The translations under genes and the position numbers were made by a program. From contig NZ_CYSG01000007.1 in assembly GCF_001457775.1 (NCBI RefSeq), positions 124,001 through 188,000 of the forward strand: a stretch of DNA of 64,000 bases, read 5' to 3'. The DNA is from Phaeobacter sp. CECT 5382 (GTDB taxonomy: Bacteria > Pseudomonadota > Alphaproteobacteria > Rhodobacterales > Rhodobacteraceae). Of the stretch, positions 6,942 to 15,593 are shown one piece after another (position 1 is the stretch's first letter; every line of letters starts with the position of its first letter). Below the pieces are notes generated by a model that worked only from the letters and a program-made list of their open reading frames with translations, was not told the origin of the DNA and did no database searches.

Positions 6942-8342
6942 TCACCCCAGCCAATCCTTGCGCAGGATGGCATCGCGCAGCGCTATCAAATCCTCACGCA
7001 GCTGTGTCAGGCTGATGGGGCCACCCAGACAGACGCGCAGCGCCTCTTGTGGCTGATCCGATACCGCAAAGGCATCGCTTGGCATGATGCCGATCTGACG
7101 GTTGGCCATCCGCCCCATGACTTCGGCCCGATTGGTGCCGCGGGGCAACTCGACCCAGAGATTAAAAGCCTCCGGCGCGCCTTTTACAAAACAGCCTGTC
7201 AGTATTTCCTCCGCCAATGCCTGCCGTTCAGCCGCAGCACGGCGCACAAAGTTCTGGATTTCTGTGGCAGTGCCATCCTCGATCCAGCGCCCCATAAGCG
7301 CCAGACTAATGGGAGAAGCCATCACATTCATGCTACGCAGAGCCTGAGAAAACCGCCCCATTTCGGCCCGCTGCGGCACCGTGGTATAGGCAAGTCGCAA
7401 CCCGGCACCGAAACATTTGGAAATCCCCGCCACATGCCAGGCCAGATCCGGCAACTGATGGGACAGGGGCTGCGGCGCATCGGAAGCGACGAACCGATAG
7501 GCGTCATCCTCGATCAGTTGCAAATCAAAACGCTCCAGAACCTCGGCCAATTCGGCGCGGCGCCCGGCTGTCACTGTGGCTGTGGTCGGATTCTGCAATG
7601 TCGGATTGAGATAGAGCGCCGCAGGCCAGTTCTCCTTGATGGCACGCTCCAACGCATCCGGTTTCACCCCTTCGGCATCACTCGGCACCCCGACCAGTTT
7701 AAGGCCCAGCCGGACAGCGATGGAGCGGATGCCGGGATAGGTCAGGGTTTCGCACAGGACAGTTTGACCGGGCTCCGTCAGAAGTGTCAGAATCGCGTAG
7801 ATGCTGGCATGTGCACCCGGGGTGATAGCAAAGCGCTCTGGTTCAGAAGTCATTCCATTTGTCTGCATCCAGTTGCGGGCAATATCGCGATCCGAAGCAC
7901 TACCGATTACGGATTGATAGCGTAACAAAGGCACCAAATTGGCCGACACATGCGTCAGGGCCTGACTCATGCGGGCAACCAAACCCGGATCATCCGGCTC
8001 CGGCGGCATGTTCATCATTGGATCTTCTTCCAGAACCCGGCGTGGGTCGGGCTGTTCGGCTTCTACCGGCAACACGCCTGGGGTTTCTGGGTGGCGCACA
8101 AAAGTTCCGCGACCGACAAAGCTTTCGATATCCCCGCGCCGCACGGATTCTGCATAGCCTCTTGATACAGTTGAGAAATCAACACCAATTTCCTGGGCGA
8201 TACCACGTTGCGGCGGCAAGCGGTCACCGGGTTTCAAGATCCCGGCTTCGATATCAGTGCGAATGGCCTCGGCGATTTCGAGATAGCGGGGCTTGCCTGA
8301 TGTCAGGCCGGACATCAACAGCGTCGGGCTCCATTGCTTCAT
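6942..8342 (-). CDS. MocR/PdxR-type GntR-aminotransferase transcriptional regulator
   Basis: The 466-residue protein joins an N-terminal winged helix-turn-helix of the GntR type (residues ~10-80: LEIAEAIRTDIEAGILKPGDRLPPQR and the FVGRGTFV wing) to a fold-type I aminotransferase domain. That domain uses PLP as an effector-sensing cofactor; the PLP-lysine region is HVAGISKCFGAGLRLAY. Known MocR regulators control vitamin B6, GABA, taurine or amino-acid metabolism genes and often a neighbouring transporter. Likely targets here are the downstream EamA transporter and the divergent DUF983 gene. Candidate operator repeats lie upstream (8444-8458 and 8476-8482). Confidence 0.9.
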   Translation of the reverse strand: MKQWSPTLLMSGLTSGKPRYLEIAEAIRTDIEAGILKPGDRLPPQRGIAQEIGVDFSTVSRGYAESVRRGDIESFVGRGTFVRHPETPGVLPVEAEQPDPRRVLEEDPMMNMPPEPDDPGLVARMSQALTHVSANLVPLLRYQSVIGSASDRDIARNWMQTNGMTSEPERFAITPGAHASIYAILTLLTEPGQTVLCETLTYPGIRSIAVRLGLKLVGVPSDAEGVKPDALERAIKENWPAALYLNPTLQNPTTATVTAGRRAELAEVLERFDLQLIEDDAYRFVASDAPQPLSHQLPDLAWHVAGISKCFGAGLRLAYTTVPQRAEMGRFSQALRSMNVMASPISLALMGRWIEDGTATEIQNFVRRAAAERQALAEEILTGCFVKGAPEAFNLWVELPRGTNRAEVMGRMANRQIGIMPSDAFAVSDQPQEALRVCLGGPISLTQLREDLIALRDAILRKDWLG

Positions 8343-8443
8343 CGCGACTCTCCCCCAAACGGTCCGTTAGCACAGCCCCGGCCTCTGTGGATCGGCGGCT
8401 CTCATTTGATCACAATAGCAGAAGCTCGCAAAAATACAATCAG

Positions 8444-8482
8444 ATTGATCGGATCAATGATTGCATTCAATTTCAGATCAAT
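8444..8482. promoter_or_regulatory. Candidate MocR operator: GATCAAT repeats
   Basis: In the divergent promoter region a perfect inverted repeat, ATTGATC-G-GATCAAT (8444-8458), is followed by a third GATCAAT copy at 8476-8482, 24 bases downstream of the previous half-site. MocR regulators are known to bind combinations of inverted and direct repeats near their own genes. Assignment to this regulator is inferred from position. Confidence 0.5.
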
Positions 8483-8515
8483 CTACACCGCCAGCATCAG
8501 CAGGGAGTCACCATC

Positions 8516-8929
8516 ATGACAAATGCCAAGCTCACAGATGCCGGATCCGAAATGTCGCAATCGCAACTGGAGGAAAGTCCGCGCGACTGGAAGCCAGCGA
8601 TCCTGCGCGGGTTGCGGCTGCGTTGTCCCAAATGCGGCGAAGGCAAACTCTTGCGCAGCTACCTAAAGGTCAAAGACAGCTGCGATTGCTGCGGCTTGGA
8701 ACTGCACCACAATCGAGCCGACGACGGCCCTGCCTACCTGACCATTCTGCTTGTCGGGCACGTTCTGGGGTTTGTGCTGCACATTGTTTACACCAGCCTT
8801 CGTCCCGACCCGCTGACCCTGGCATTGATCATGTCTGCCGTGACAATCACTGCTTCGCTTTGGCTTTTGCCCCGCATGAAAGGCCTAGTCGTCGCCTATC
8901 AATGGGCCAAGAGAATGCACGGCTTCTAG
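8516..8929 (+). CDS. DUF983 membrane protein with zinc-ribbon-like N-terminus
   Basis: Protein of 137 residues of the DUF983 family, common in alphaproteobacteria and of unknown function. A four-Cys cluster, RCPKCGEGKLL followed by CDCCGLEL (residues ~36-62), looks like a rubredoxin or zinc-ribbon knuckle. Two hydrophobic helices follow (YLTILLVGHVLGFVLHIVY and LALIMSAVTITASLWLLP). The ATG at 8516 follows an AGGGAG ribosome-binding site; the open frame extends far upstream but only as antisense to the MocR gene. It is divergent from the MocR-type regulator and may be one of its targets. Confidence 0.85.
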   Translation: MTNAKLTDAGSEMSQSQLEESPRDWKPAILRGLRLRCPKCGEGKLLRSYLKVKDSCDCCGLELHHNRADDGPAYLTILLVGHVLGFVLHIVYTSLRPDPLTLALIMSAVTITASLWLLPRMKGLVVAYQWAKRMHGF

Positions 8930-9226
8930 CAAAACCGCTCCCCAACAGACCTTGATGCCTCAATCCACGGAGGCATATACACAGGCCCGCCCCTACGAGA
9001 CCAAATGGCATTGCCCGGCACCTGGAGCCAAGTATCTCCTGTCTACCTCCCGTCACCCGGAAGCATAGCTTTATCCTGGCGGCGGTTATTTTTTACGCAG
9101 CGCTCACGAATTGCGCCCAAAACTGACGGCAAATGAGGGAAAACCTCTTGGAATTCAGTTTGATATCGACCGGTGCCGCCCTATAAAATATATGTGTGTT
9201 GTGGTTTTGATTGGGTGTGTTTCGGG

Positions 9227-9628
9227 GTGCCTGTAAGTAAACTCTATATTGCTGATGACAATGCCGATTTTGCTGGCTACCTCGCCACGGTTGCTGAGCG
9301 ACAGGGATGGTCGGTCGAGATTTTTGCAAATGGCAATGAGCTCGTGAAGGGACTGATGTCAGAGACCTGCCCAGCCGTGGCACTTGTGGACATCCATATG
9401 CCAGAATTAGACGGCATCGAAGTCATCGAGCTTTTGGTGGATATTGATCGGCCACTTCGGTTCAGATTCATGACCGGCGGCGCAGATGCGCCGATGCTGG
9501 CGGCTAAGCTCATGGCGCGGGCCAGAAATCTGGCTGTAGGGCGCAATCTCTACAAACCGGTTGAAATGGAAACATTGAAACGGGTTCTCGACGAAGAACG
9601 AAATGCTCTTCTGGCACTCGCCTCCTGA
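9227..9628 (+). CDS. Single-domain response regulator (CheY-like receiver)
   Basis: A stand-alone receiver domain of about 133 residues. The acidic pair IADDN, the phospho-acceptor Asp in VALVDIHMPELDG, the Thr switch in FMTGG and the Lys in LYKPVE are all present, so it should be phosphorylatable. No output domain and no histidine kinase lies next to it; the closest signalling gene is the chemoreceptor beyond a bidirectional terminator. The start is uncertain. The frame is open to an ATG-like start at 9173, but that adds a cysteine/aromatic-rich N-terminus unlike a receiver. The GTG at 9227, just before VSKLYIADDN, is preferred. The ~300 bases upstream hold nothing else I can support. Confidence 0.82.
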   Translation: MPVSKLYIADDNADFAGYLATVAERQGWSVEIFANGNELVKGLMSETCPAVALVDIHMPELDGIEVIELLVDIDRPLRFRFMTGGADAPMLAAKLMARARNLAVGRNLYKPVEMETLKRVLDEERNALLALAS

Positions 9629-9775
9629 CACGCGCCTGCAGGCACATCCTAAGGCCTACCCTGAACATATCCGCCAGCTGCCTCCTGTCTCAAAGTCTGC
9701 CTAGGGCAAAAAGGCTACTGTGCATTTTTTGCAGAGCACTTTTCGGAATTTTTCAATTGCTGCCATCACAGAAAA

Positions 9776-9803
9776 AGAGGTGGCAGATTGCTCTGCCACC
9801 TCT
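9776..9803. terminator. Bidirectional intrinsic terminator between receiver gene and chemoreceptor gene
   Basis: A perfect 12-bp stem (AGAGGTGGCAGA 9776-9787 with TCTGCCACCTCT 9792-9803), loop TTGC. It is flanked by a T-run on the plus strand and by A's (T's on the minus strand) on the other side, so it can stop transcription of both convergent genes. Confidence 0.9.
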
Positions 9804-9829
9804 CGTGTTTTTTACCTGGTGCTCGGCAA

Positions 9830-11746
9830 TCAGAAGTCCTGCCAAAGGTCCTTGGCAGCATTGCCGTCTGCGCCACCACCAACAGCGGCTGCCGGCGCAG
9901 GTGTGACCTCATCGAGGTCCCAGTCGCCCTCACCATGTGCGGACGGGGCTGAAGGGGCGGCCTCCGGACCCGCAGGGGCCATGTCTCTCTGCATCTGTGA
10001 CACAGGGCTGCTGCCATCGATCTTGAAGGCCGAAATCAACTCTGCCAGTTTCGTGGAATCCGCGTTCAACAGATGCCCGGCGGCAGTGGCCTGCTCGACC
10101 ATGGCGGCATTCTGCTGGGTCACCTGGTCCAGCTGGGTCACACCGGTATTGATCTCGTTCAGGCCGGTAGACTGCTCCACTGCCCCTTCGGCAATGCCAG
10201 AGACCAGCTTAGAGATATGGCTCACCTGACCGACAATGCTGTTCAGCGCCTCGCCTGCCTTGCCCACCAGATCAACGCCGCGGCCAACCTGTTTCGAGCT
10301 GTCGTCGATCAGCGTTTTGATTTCCATCGCCGCATCCGAAGAGCGCTGCGCCAGAGCGCGCACCTCGGAGGCGACAACCGCAAAGCCCTTACCGGCCTCA
10401 CCGGCGCGTGCCGCTTCGACCCCGGCGTTCAGAGCCAGAAGGTTGGTCTGGAAAGCAATGTCGTCAATCACCGAGATGATCTGGCCAATATGGTTCGAGC
10501 TCTGCTCGATCTCGGTCATGGCAGCAACAGCGCTTTGCACCACTTCACCGCTAACTTCAGCCTCCTGCTTGGCCGCCTCCATGGTGGCCTCGACGCTGCG
10601 TGCGCCTTCGGCAGCGGATTTCACGCTAGCTGTCAGCTCGTCCAGTGCCGCAGCTGTTTCTTCCAGCGTTGCTGCCTGGCTTTCGGTGCGATGCGACAAA
10701 TCATCAGAGGCTTGGCTAATTTCTGCGGCGCCACTGCGGATAGATCCGGTGGCTTCGACCATCTTAGAGACTGTGCCGCTCAGGGTTTCTACCGTCTGGT
10801 TAAAATCCCGACGCAGCTGGCCATAGTCAGCCGGGAAATCATCGCCAATTTTGATCGTCAGATCACCCTGCGACAGGGACGCGAGGCGTTCACTCAGGGT
10901 TGTGACAACATCTGACTGTTCCTGTTCGCGGACTTTCTGTTCATTTTCCAACTCTTTTTGGCGACTCAGGGACTCGCGGAAAATATCCAGCGTCCGCGCC
11001 ATATCACCAATTTCACTTTTGTTGGTTGTGGCCGGGATCGCACTGTCTGTGTCCCCGTCCGCCATGGTGTGCATCCGGTGCTTCAAGGCATTTACAGGGT
11101 TCGTCACACTACGCGTGATAACGGCGGCGCCAATCACCAGAATAATCAGGCTGATTGTCAGAGATCCGATCGCGGTCCAGCGCATGATGCTCAGTTCAGC
11201 ATTGATGTCTTCGACATAGGCACCTGTACCGATAATCCAGCCCCAAGGTTCAAAGAGCTTAACATAGCCCATTTTGGCCTGCTGAACGTCGGAATCCGGT
11301 TTATTGAAATGATAAACGACCGCGCCACTGCCATTGGCCTGGACTACTTTATTGAATTCCTGGAAGACCATAACGCCATTTACGTCTTCAAAATCGGTTT
11401 GAACGTTCCCAATCAGCTGCTTGGCTACCGCATGGGCTCGCATGACATTGTTTTCATCAAACGCAAAGAAATAGCCCGCAGCACCGAACCGAACCAGTTC
11501 AATCTGCTCCTTGCCCTTTGCCTGGGCTTCTTCCAGGGTGAGCGTCCCAGCTTGCACTTGCTCGTCCAAATTGGCCAGGATGCTGACCATCGCATTGCTA
11601 AGGCTGTCGAGCTCTTTTTCCCGCATCTCGTAGGCATTATCCACGGCACGGGACAACAAAACAAACGTCAGCAGCGCGGCCAAACTGACCGCAAGGGCCG
11701 CAAGGGCATAGATCCGTATGGGCAATCGGAAGAGAAGCTGTGGCAT
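9830..11746 (-). CDS. Methyl-accepting chemotaxis protein with single Cache sensor domain
   Basis: Transmembrane chemoreceptor of 638 residues. An N-terminal helix (~residues 10-33) is followed by a periplasmic sCache_2-type domain (AAGYFFAFDENNVMRAHAVA and MGYVKLFEPWGWIIGTGAYVEDI are typical). A second membrane helix (~190-215), a HAMP domain and the cytoplasmic MCP signalling domain follow; the hairpin tip is DIAFQTNLLALNAGVEAARAGE. sCache_2 domains commonly bind small carboxylic acids; the ligand is not predictable. No Che genes are nearby, so it must feed a distant pathway. The 326 bases upstream of its start hold its promoter and a T-less hairpin (12033-12059) but no gene. Confidence 0.95.
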   Translation of the reverse strand: MPQLLFRLPIRIYALAALAVSLAALLTFVLLSRAVDNAYEMREKELDSLSNAMVSILANLDEQVQAGTLTLEEAQAKGKEQIELVRFGAAGYFFAFDENNVMRAHAVAKQLIGNVQTDFEDVNGVMVFQEFNKVVQANGSGAVVYHFNKPDSDVQQAKMGYVKLFEPWGWIIGTGAYVEDINAELSIMRWTAIGSLTISLIILVIGAAVITRSVTNPVNALKHRMHTMADGDTDSAIPATTNKSEIGDMARTLDIFRESLSRQKELENEQKVREQEQSDVVTTLSERLASLSQGDLTIKIGDDFPADYGQLRRDFNQTVETLSGTVSKMVEATGSIRSGAAEISQASDDLSHRTESQAATLEETAAALDELTASVKSAAEGARSVEATMEAAKQEAEVSGEVVQSAVAAMTEIEQSSNHIGQIISVIDDIAFQTNLLALNAGVEAARAGEAGKGFAVVASEVRALAQRSSDAAMEIKTLIDDSSKQVGRGVDLVGKAGEALNSIVGQVSHISKLVSGIAEGAVEQSTGLNEINTGVTQLDQVTQQNAAMVEQATAAGHLLNADSTKLAELISAFKIDGSSPVSQMQRDMAPAGPEAAPSAPSAHGEGDWDLDEVTPAPAAAVGGGADGNAAKDLWQDF

Positions 11747-12072
11747 TTTGGAAGGTCCTTTGATGTAGTACTGGTCTACTGGCCTACGGCAACTCTCCTA
11801 ATATTCCATTATTCGGACCTTTTTCTCGTTCCCCCCATTGAAAACACGTCCGAAAATTGTGTCCGCTCGGCAAATGTTCATCTCCCTTTAGGAGATTTCA
11901 ACCTTCCAGACACATCCGTCGGCAGGCCTCGCGACTCACTTGAAAAAATGAAGCAAAAATGCAGCTTTGTCTCAATTCCCGGAAATCGTTTTGGACCTTC
12001 TCCACGCTAACCCGTGATCTGAGCCCACATCCGGATGGCCTCGGCCTTCGAGGCCATCCAAAAATTTGACCG

Positions 12073-12537
12073 CTAAGCATCAAGCGAGGCTGAGACGTCC
12101 TGATCCACGATCTCGGCAAATTTCAAAAAGAACTTTGACGCCAGTTTTTTTGCGGTGCTCTGGATCAGGCGACTGCCAAGCTGTGCCAGTTTCCCACCGA
12201 TCTCGGCTTTGGCCTCATAGCGCAGCACGGTCTTGCCATCCCGCTCTTGCAGGGTCACATGCGCGCCACCTTTGGCATGCCCAGCAGCGCCACCGTTGCC
12301 CTGGCCCGTCAGCGAAAACGCCTCCGGCGCGCCAGAAACATCCAGTTGGACCGTGCCGCTGAACCGCGCCTTTACCGGCCCGACCTTCAACACTACTTTC
12401 GCTTCCAGATCCGTCGCGGAATGCTGGATCAGCTCTTCGCAACCCGGGATGCACTGTTGCAGAACCTCAGGGTCGTTCAGCGCTGCATAGACTTTGGCCA
12501 AAGGCGCCTTGAGGGTGATTTCGTCAGTAAGTTCCAT
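12073..12537 (-). CDS. coxG: CoxG, CO dehydrogenase accessory protein (SRPBCC fold)
   Basis: CoxG family protein of 154 residues. It has the SRPBCC/START-like fold seen in the family, beginning MELTDEITLKAPLAKVYAALNDPEVLQQCIPGCE and containing KVGPVKARFSGTVQLD. CoxG has been implicated in recruiting CO dehydrogenase to the cytoplasmic membrane; some homologues bind quinones. It is the last gene of the coxMSLDEFG cluster, 110 bases after coxF, and is probably in the same transcription unit. Confidence 0.9.
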   Translation of the reverse strand: MELTDEITLKAPLAKVYAALNDPEVLQQCIPGCEELIQHSATDLEAKVVLKVGPVKARFSGTVQLDVSGAPEAFSLTGQGNGGAAGHAKGGAHVTLQERDGKTVLRYEAKAEIGGKLAQLGSRLIQSTAKKLASKFFLKFAEIVDQDVSASLDA

Positions 12538-12647
12538 GAATTTTCCTTGTTAACAGCATGGGAGTTTGATTTTGGCCAAGATTTCGATCTGTTCCGGGCT
12601 CAGCGACGGTGTGCAAAAACGGGCCCGCACCAACATTAGAAACGCCT

Positions 12648-13442
12648 TCATTGTGGAGCTTCGCGACTGTCGCGACGGCGTTGTTGAATAAGTTCGGCCA
12701 GGATCGACAGGGCAATTTCATCCGGCGTAACGGCATCGATGGCCAACCCAGCCGGTGCGCGCACCTGGTCCAACTGCCTGGCTGCCACACCAGAATCCTG
12801 CAGCCGCTGTGACAGGGCCGCGAATTTGCGCCTGCTGCCAACAAAAGCGATGAATTCGCTTTTGCTGTCCAAGGCCGCCTTTAGGCAATCCAGATCCCCC
12901 TGCCCCTGGGTGGCAACCACCACCATGCGGCGGGCGCCCTCTGGGAGTGGGATAAGGCCGCTGCCTGCCACAGCAGGCTGCACCGCCCACTGGAAGCCTT
13001 CCGCCAGTTTTGACAGGGCCAGCGCCACAGGAGATCGCCCATAGATCAACAATTCCGGCAGAGGTAAAATCGGTTCGACAAAGATATCCATCGATCCCTT
13101 TGAGGGGCAGCCATTACGGGCAAAACGAATGCCGTCGTGATCCTCGCCTGCATCAACACCCTTCTCGGCCAGCACTTCGGATGGATGCAGGGATATCAAT
13201 TGCGGCCCTCCCGCCTGCAGGCATTCGCGCGCGGAACGGGCCAGCGCAGATCGCACGCATCCACCGCCAATCCAGCCCTGCACAAGACTGCCATCCGCCC
13301 CCAGAACTGCCTTGGCACCGGGTTTTGCCGCTGTCAGCCCCAGAGTGCGGACCACCGTCGCAATCGCAAAGGGCTCTCCCTTGGCGCGCAGGCGACGGGT
13401 CGCCTCTTCGATATCAGTGTCGTGGATGTCTACAGGTGTCAT
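12648..13442 (-). CDS. coxF: CoxF, XdhC/CoxI-family maturation protein
   Basis: XdhC-family protein (264 residues). In CO dehydrogenase and xanthine dehydrogenase systems this family helps insert or modify the molybdenum cofactor. The N-terminal XdhC/CoxI domain is seen in RAKGEPFAIATVVRTLG, GWIGGGCVRSAL and a Rossmann-like C-terminal half with LLIYGRSPVALALSKLA. The longest frame starts at 13595, but the ATG at 13442 overlaps the coxE stop by 4 bases (ATGA) and begins next to the conserved region. Position (after D and E) identifies it as coxF rather than coxI. Confidence 0.88.
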   Translation of the reverse strand: MTPVDIHDTDIEEATRRLRAKGEPFAIATVVRTLGLTAAKPGAKAVLGADGSLVQGWIGGGCVRSALARSARECLQAGGPQLISLHPSEVLAEKGVDAGEDHDGIRFARNGCPSKGSMDIFVEPILPLPELLIYGRSPVALALSKLAEGFQWAVQPAVAGSGLIPLPEGARRMVVVATQGQGDLDCLKAALDSKSEFIAFVGSRRKFAALSQRLQDSGVAARQLDQVRAPAGLAIDAVTPDEIALSILAELIQQRRRDSREAPQ

Positions 13443-14629
13443 AGGCGTGCAAGCTCCTGTTCCAGGGCGGCGAGATCCGCCAGCCGGTTGGCGGGATAAA
13501 AAAGATCGAGATATGGCAAGGCGGCGGCCATGCCCTGCGCCACGGGGGCGTAATCTGCCCAGCCCTTCAGAGGGTTGAGCCAGATGATCTTGCAACCGCG
13601 TTTGCGCAGACGTGCAAGGGCGGCCGCCAGATGTTGGGGCGGGTCGGTGTCATAGCCATCCGACAGGATCAGCAGCACGGTGCGACCATCTACAAAGCGC
13701 CGCGCATAGGTCCGCGAAAACTGGTCCAGCGAAGCCCCGATCCGCGAGCCGCCGCCAAAGCCATCGGCAAGCAGCGACAGACGTGCTAGGGCCCGCAGTC
13801 GGTCCTTGTCGCGCAGCGCATCGGCAACGCGCACCAGACGGGTGTGAAACAGATAGGCATCCGTCGCATCATCCGCCTGCATCAGCCCCGACAGAAAGGC
13901 CAAAAACACTTGGGCATAAAGCCCCATCGATCCAGACACATCACAGAGCGCCACGATCTTTAGCGGACGGTCCGGGCGCTGTTTCTTTGGCAGGCGCAAT
14001 GGCTCGCCGCCGGTTGCCAGGCTTTGGCGCATGAGCTTGCGGAAATGAATTTTATCGCCCCGGTTAGCGGCCTTGCGGCGGCGCGAGCGACGGTGATGCA
14101 GGGCCGTCCCCAGACGCCGGGCAATGATCTCGGCCTCTGCGATATCTTCCGGGCGCACCAAATCGCGCAGATCCTGCTTCATCCGGGTCCCCTGCGCAGT
14201 CGCAACAAGCTGCCCCTCGCCTTCGGCAAGCGCGTCATGATCGGTGCCATTGTCAGGCGCAACGGCCTGCCCCGCACCCTCTGCCTGCTGTTCGGTGCCC
14301 GGCAGTTCGCGGGAGGAATGATTGTGTTCCAGATTGCCCGAAGGCGGGCAGGCTTGGACCTGTTGCGTCACCCGGCCACCGTTCAGCCAAAAGGCGTCAA
14401 ACAGATCATCAAAGCGCGTGGCATCCTCAGCCGATCCGGTGCAGATCGCCCGCAGCGCCAGACGTGCCTCGGCCGGGTCTGCTGCCTTGATTTCGGCCAA
14501 TGCCGCTAAACCTGTCTCAGTCTCACTCACGCCAAGCCGCAGCCCATGAGCGCGCAGATGTGCCATAAAGCCGGCCATCCGGGTGGCAGGACCGGGGTCA
14601 CGCGCCGCAAATCTGGTGACCCGGCTCAT
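13439..14629 (-). CDS. coxE: CoxE, VWA-domain protein for CO dehydrogenase maturation
   Basis: Protein of 396 residues with a C-terminal von Willebrand factor A domain. The MIDAS metal site is seen in IVALCDVSGSMGLYAQV (DxSxS) with the later LILSDGYDT. Together with the MoxR ATPase CoxD, CoxE is needed for assembling the [CuSMoO2] centre of CO dehydrogenase. The N-terminal part (GFMAHLRAHGLRLGVSETETGLAAL) is typical of CoxE-like proteins. It overlaps both coxD and coxF by 4 bases, so translation of D-E-F is coupled. Confidence 0.92.
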   Translation of the reverse strand: MSRVTRFAARDPGPATRMAGFMAHLRAHGLRLGVSETETGLAALAEIKAADPAEARLALRAICTGSAEDATRFDDLFDAFWLNGGRVTQQVQACPPSGNLEHNHSSRELPGTEQQAEGAGQAVAPDNGTDHDALAEGEGQLVATAQGTRMKQDLRDLVRPEDIAEAEIIARRLGTALHHRRSRRRKAANRGDKIHFRKLMRQSLATGGEPLRLPKKQRPDRPLKIVALCDVSGSMGLYAQVFLAFLSGLMQADDATDAYLFHTRLVRVADALRDKDRLRALARLSLLADGFGGGSRIGASLDQFSRTYARRFVDGRTVLLILSDGYDTDPPQHLAAALARLRKRGCKIIWLNPLKGWADYAPVAQGMAAALPYLDLFYPANRLADLAALEQELARL

Positions 14630-15516
14630 GCCGCCTTACCTGCCAGACGCTGGCTGATCTCGGTGCTGATGGCAGCCCGATCGTTCTCGGTTTTCAACAG
14701 GGTCGCAAGGCTCGCCTGCAGTGTCACAGGGTCTTGCGTCAAATCCGCAATCCCCAGCCCCATAAGCGCGGCGGCAAAATCCAGCATTTCGGCAATGCCA
14801 GGTGTCTTTTCAAGATCTTCGCGCCGCAGGGCCTGCACAAAGCCGACAATCTGTGCCGCCAGTCGCGTCTCGATCTCAGGGGCGCGGGCCAACAGGATCG
14901 CGCGTTCAGCAGCGGCATCGGGATAGTCCAGATGCGCATAGAGACACCGCCGCCGCAATGCGTCGCTCAAATCGCGGGTGCCATTGGCTGTCAGGATCAC
15001 CATGGGGCGCGAGGTTGCGGTGATGGTCCCCAGTTCCGGCACCGTCACCTGATATTCGGATAGCACCTCAAGCAGGTAGGCCTCGAATTCCTCGTCGGCG
15101 CGGTCGACTTCATCGACCAGCAAGACAGGGGATTTCTCCTGCCGAATGGCCTGCAACAGCGGGCGCTGCAGCAAGAAGTCTTCGGAAAAGATCCGGTTTT
15201 CAATTTCGGTGGCAGATTGGGTCTTGCCGGTTTCACCCGCCTCAGCTGCGGCGCGGATGGACAAGAGCTGGCGTTGATAGTTCCATTCGTAGATCGCCTG
15301 CCCCGCATCCAGCCCTTCATAGCATTGCAACCGGATCAGCTGGGTCTCTTTCAAGGCAGCCAACACCCGCGCGACTTCGGTTTTGCCCACACCGGCAGGG
15401 CCTTCCAGCAACAGCGGTCGGCCCAGCGTCAGCGCCAGATGCAGCGCCATGGCAAGGTCATCTCCGGCAATATACCCCTGATCTGCCAGAGCAGTTTTAA
15501 GTGTGGTCCAGGTCAT
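14626..15516 (-). CDS. coxD: CoxD, MoxR-type AAA+ ATPase
   Basis: MoxR-family AAA+ ATPase of 296 residues. Walker A is LLLEGPAGVGKTEVARVLA (~residue 35), Walker B is VLLVDEVDRADEEFEAYLLEVL, and sensor 1 follows in RPMVILTANGTRDLSDALRRR. CoxD acts as a chaperone-like ATPase in introducing sulphur and copper into the active site of CO dehydrogenase. It is separated from coxL by 77 bases that contain a strong hairpin, and overlaps coxE by 4 bases. Confidence 0.93.
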   Translation of the reverse strand: MTWTTLKTALADQGYIAGDDLAMALHLALTLGRPLLLEGPAGVGKTEVARVLAALKETQLIRLQCYEGLDAGQAIYEWNYQRQLLSIRAAAEAGETGKTQSATEIENRIFSEDFLLQRPLLQAIRQEKSPVLLVDEVDRADEEFEAYLLEVLSEYQVTVPELGTITATSRPMVILTANGTRDLSDALRRRCLYAHLDYPDAAAERAILLARAPEIETRLAAQIVGFVQALRREDLEKTPGIAEMLDFAAALMGLGIADLTQDPVTLQASLATLLKTENDRAAISTEISQRLAGKAA

Positions 15517-15542
15517 CTTGAATGTCTCAATCTCGGTGGGAT

Positions 15543-15566
15543 GAGGCTGGCCCTGAGGCCAGCCTC
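15543..15566. other. Strong hairpin between coxL and coxD
   Basis: A perfect 10-bp stem (GAGGCTGGCC 15543-15552 with GGCCAGCCTC 15557-15566), loop CTGA, without a T-run on either strand. It is therefore not a normal intrinsic terminator. Its place between the structural genes and the assembly genes suggests an mRNA processing or stability element that sets different levels for the two groups. Confidence 0.55.
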
Positions 15567-15593
15567 CTTCGTGAGTGGAGCGTGAGTGGTGGT

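Noticed and set aside
12033-12059. 11-bp hairpin GGATGGCCTCG/CGAGGCCATCC as terminator of coxG
   Set aside because: No T-run follows on the minus strand; kept only as a hairpin in the gap description.
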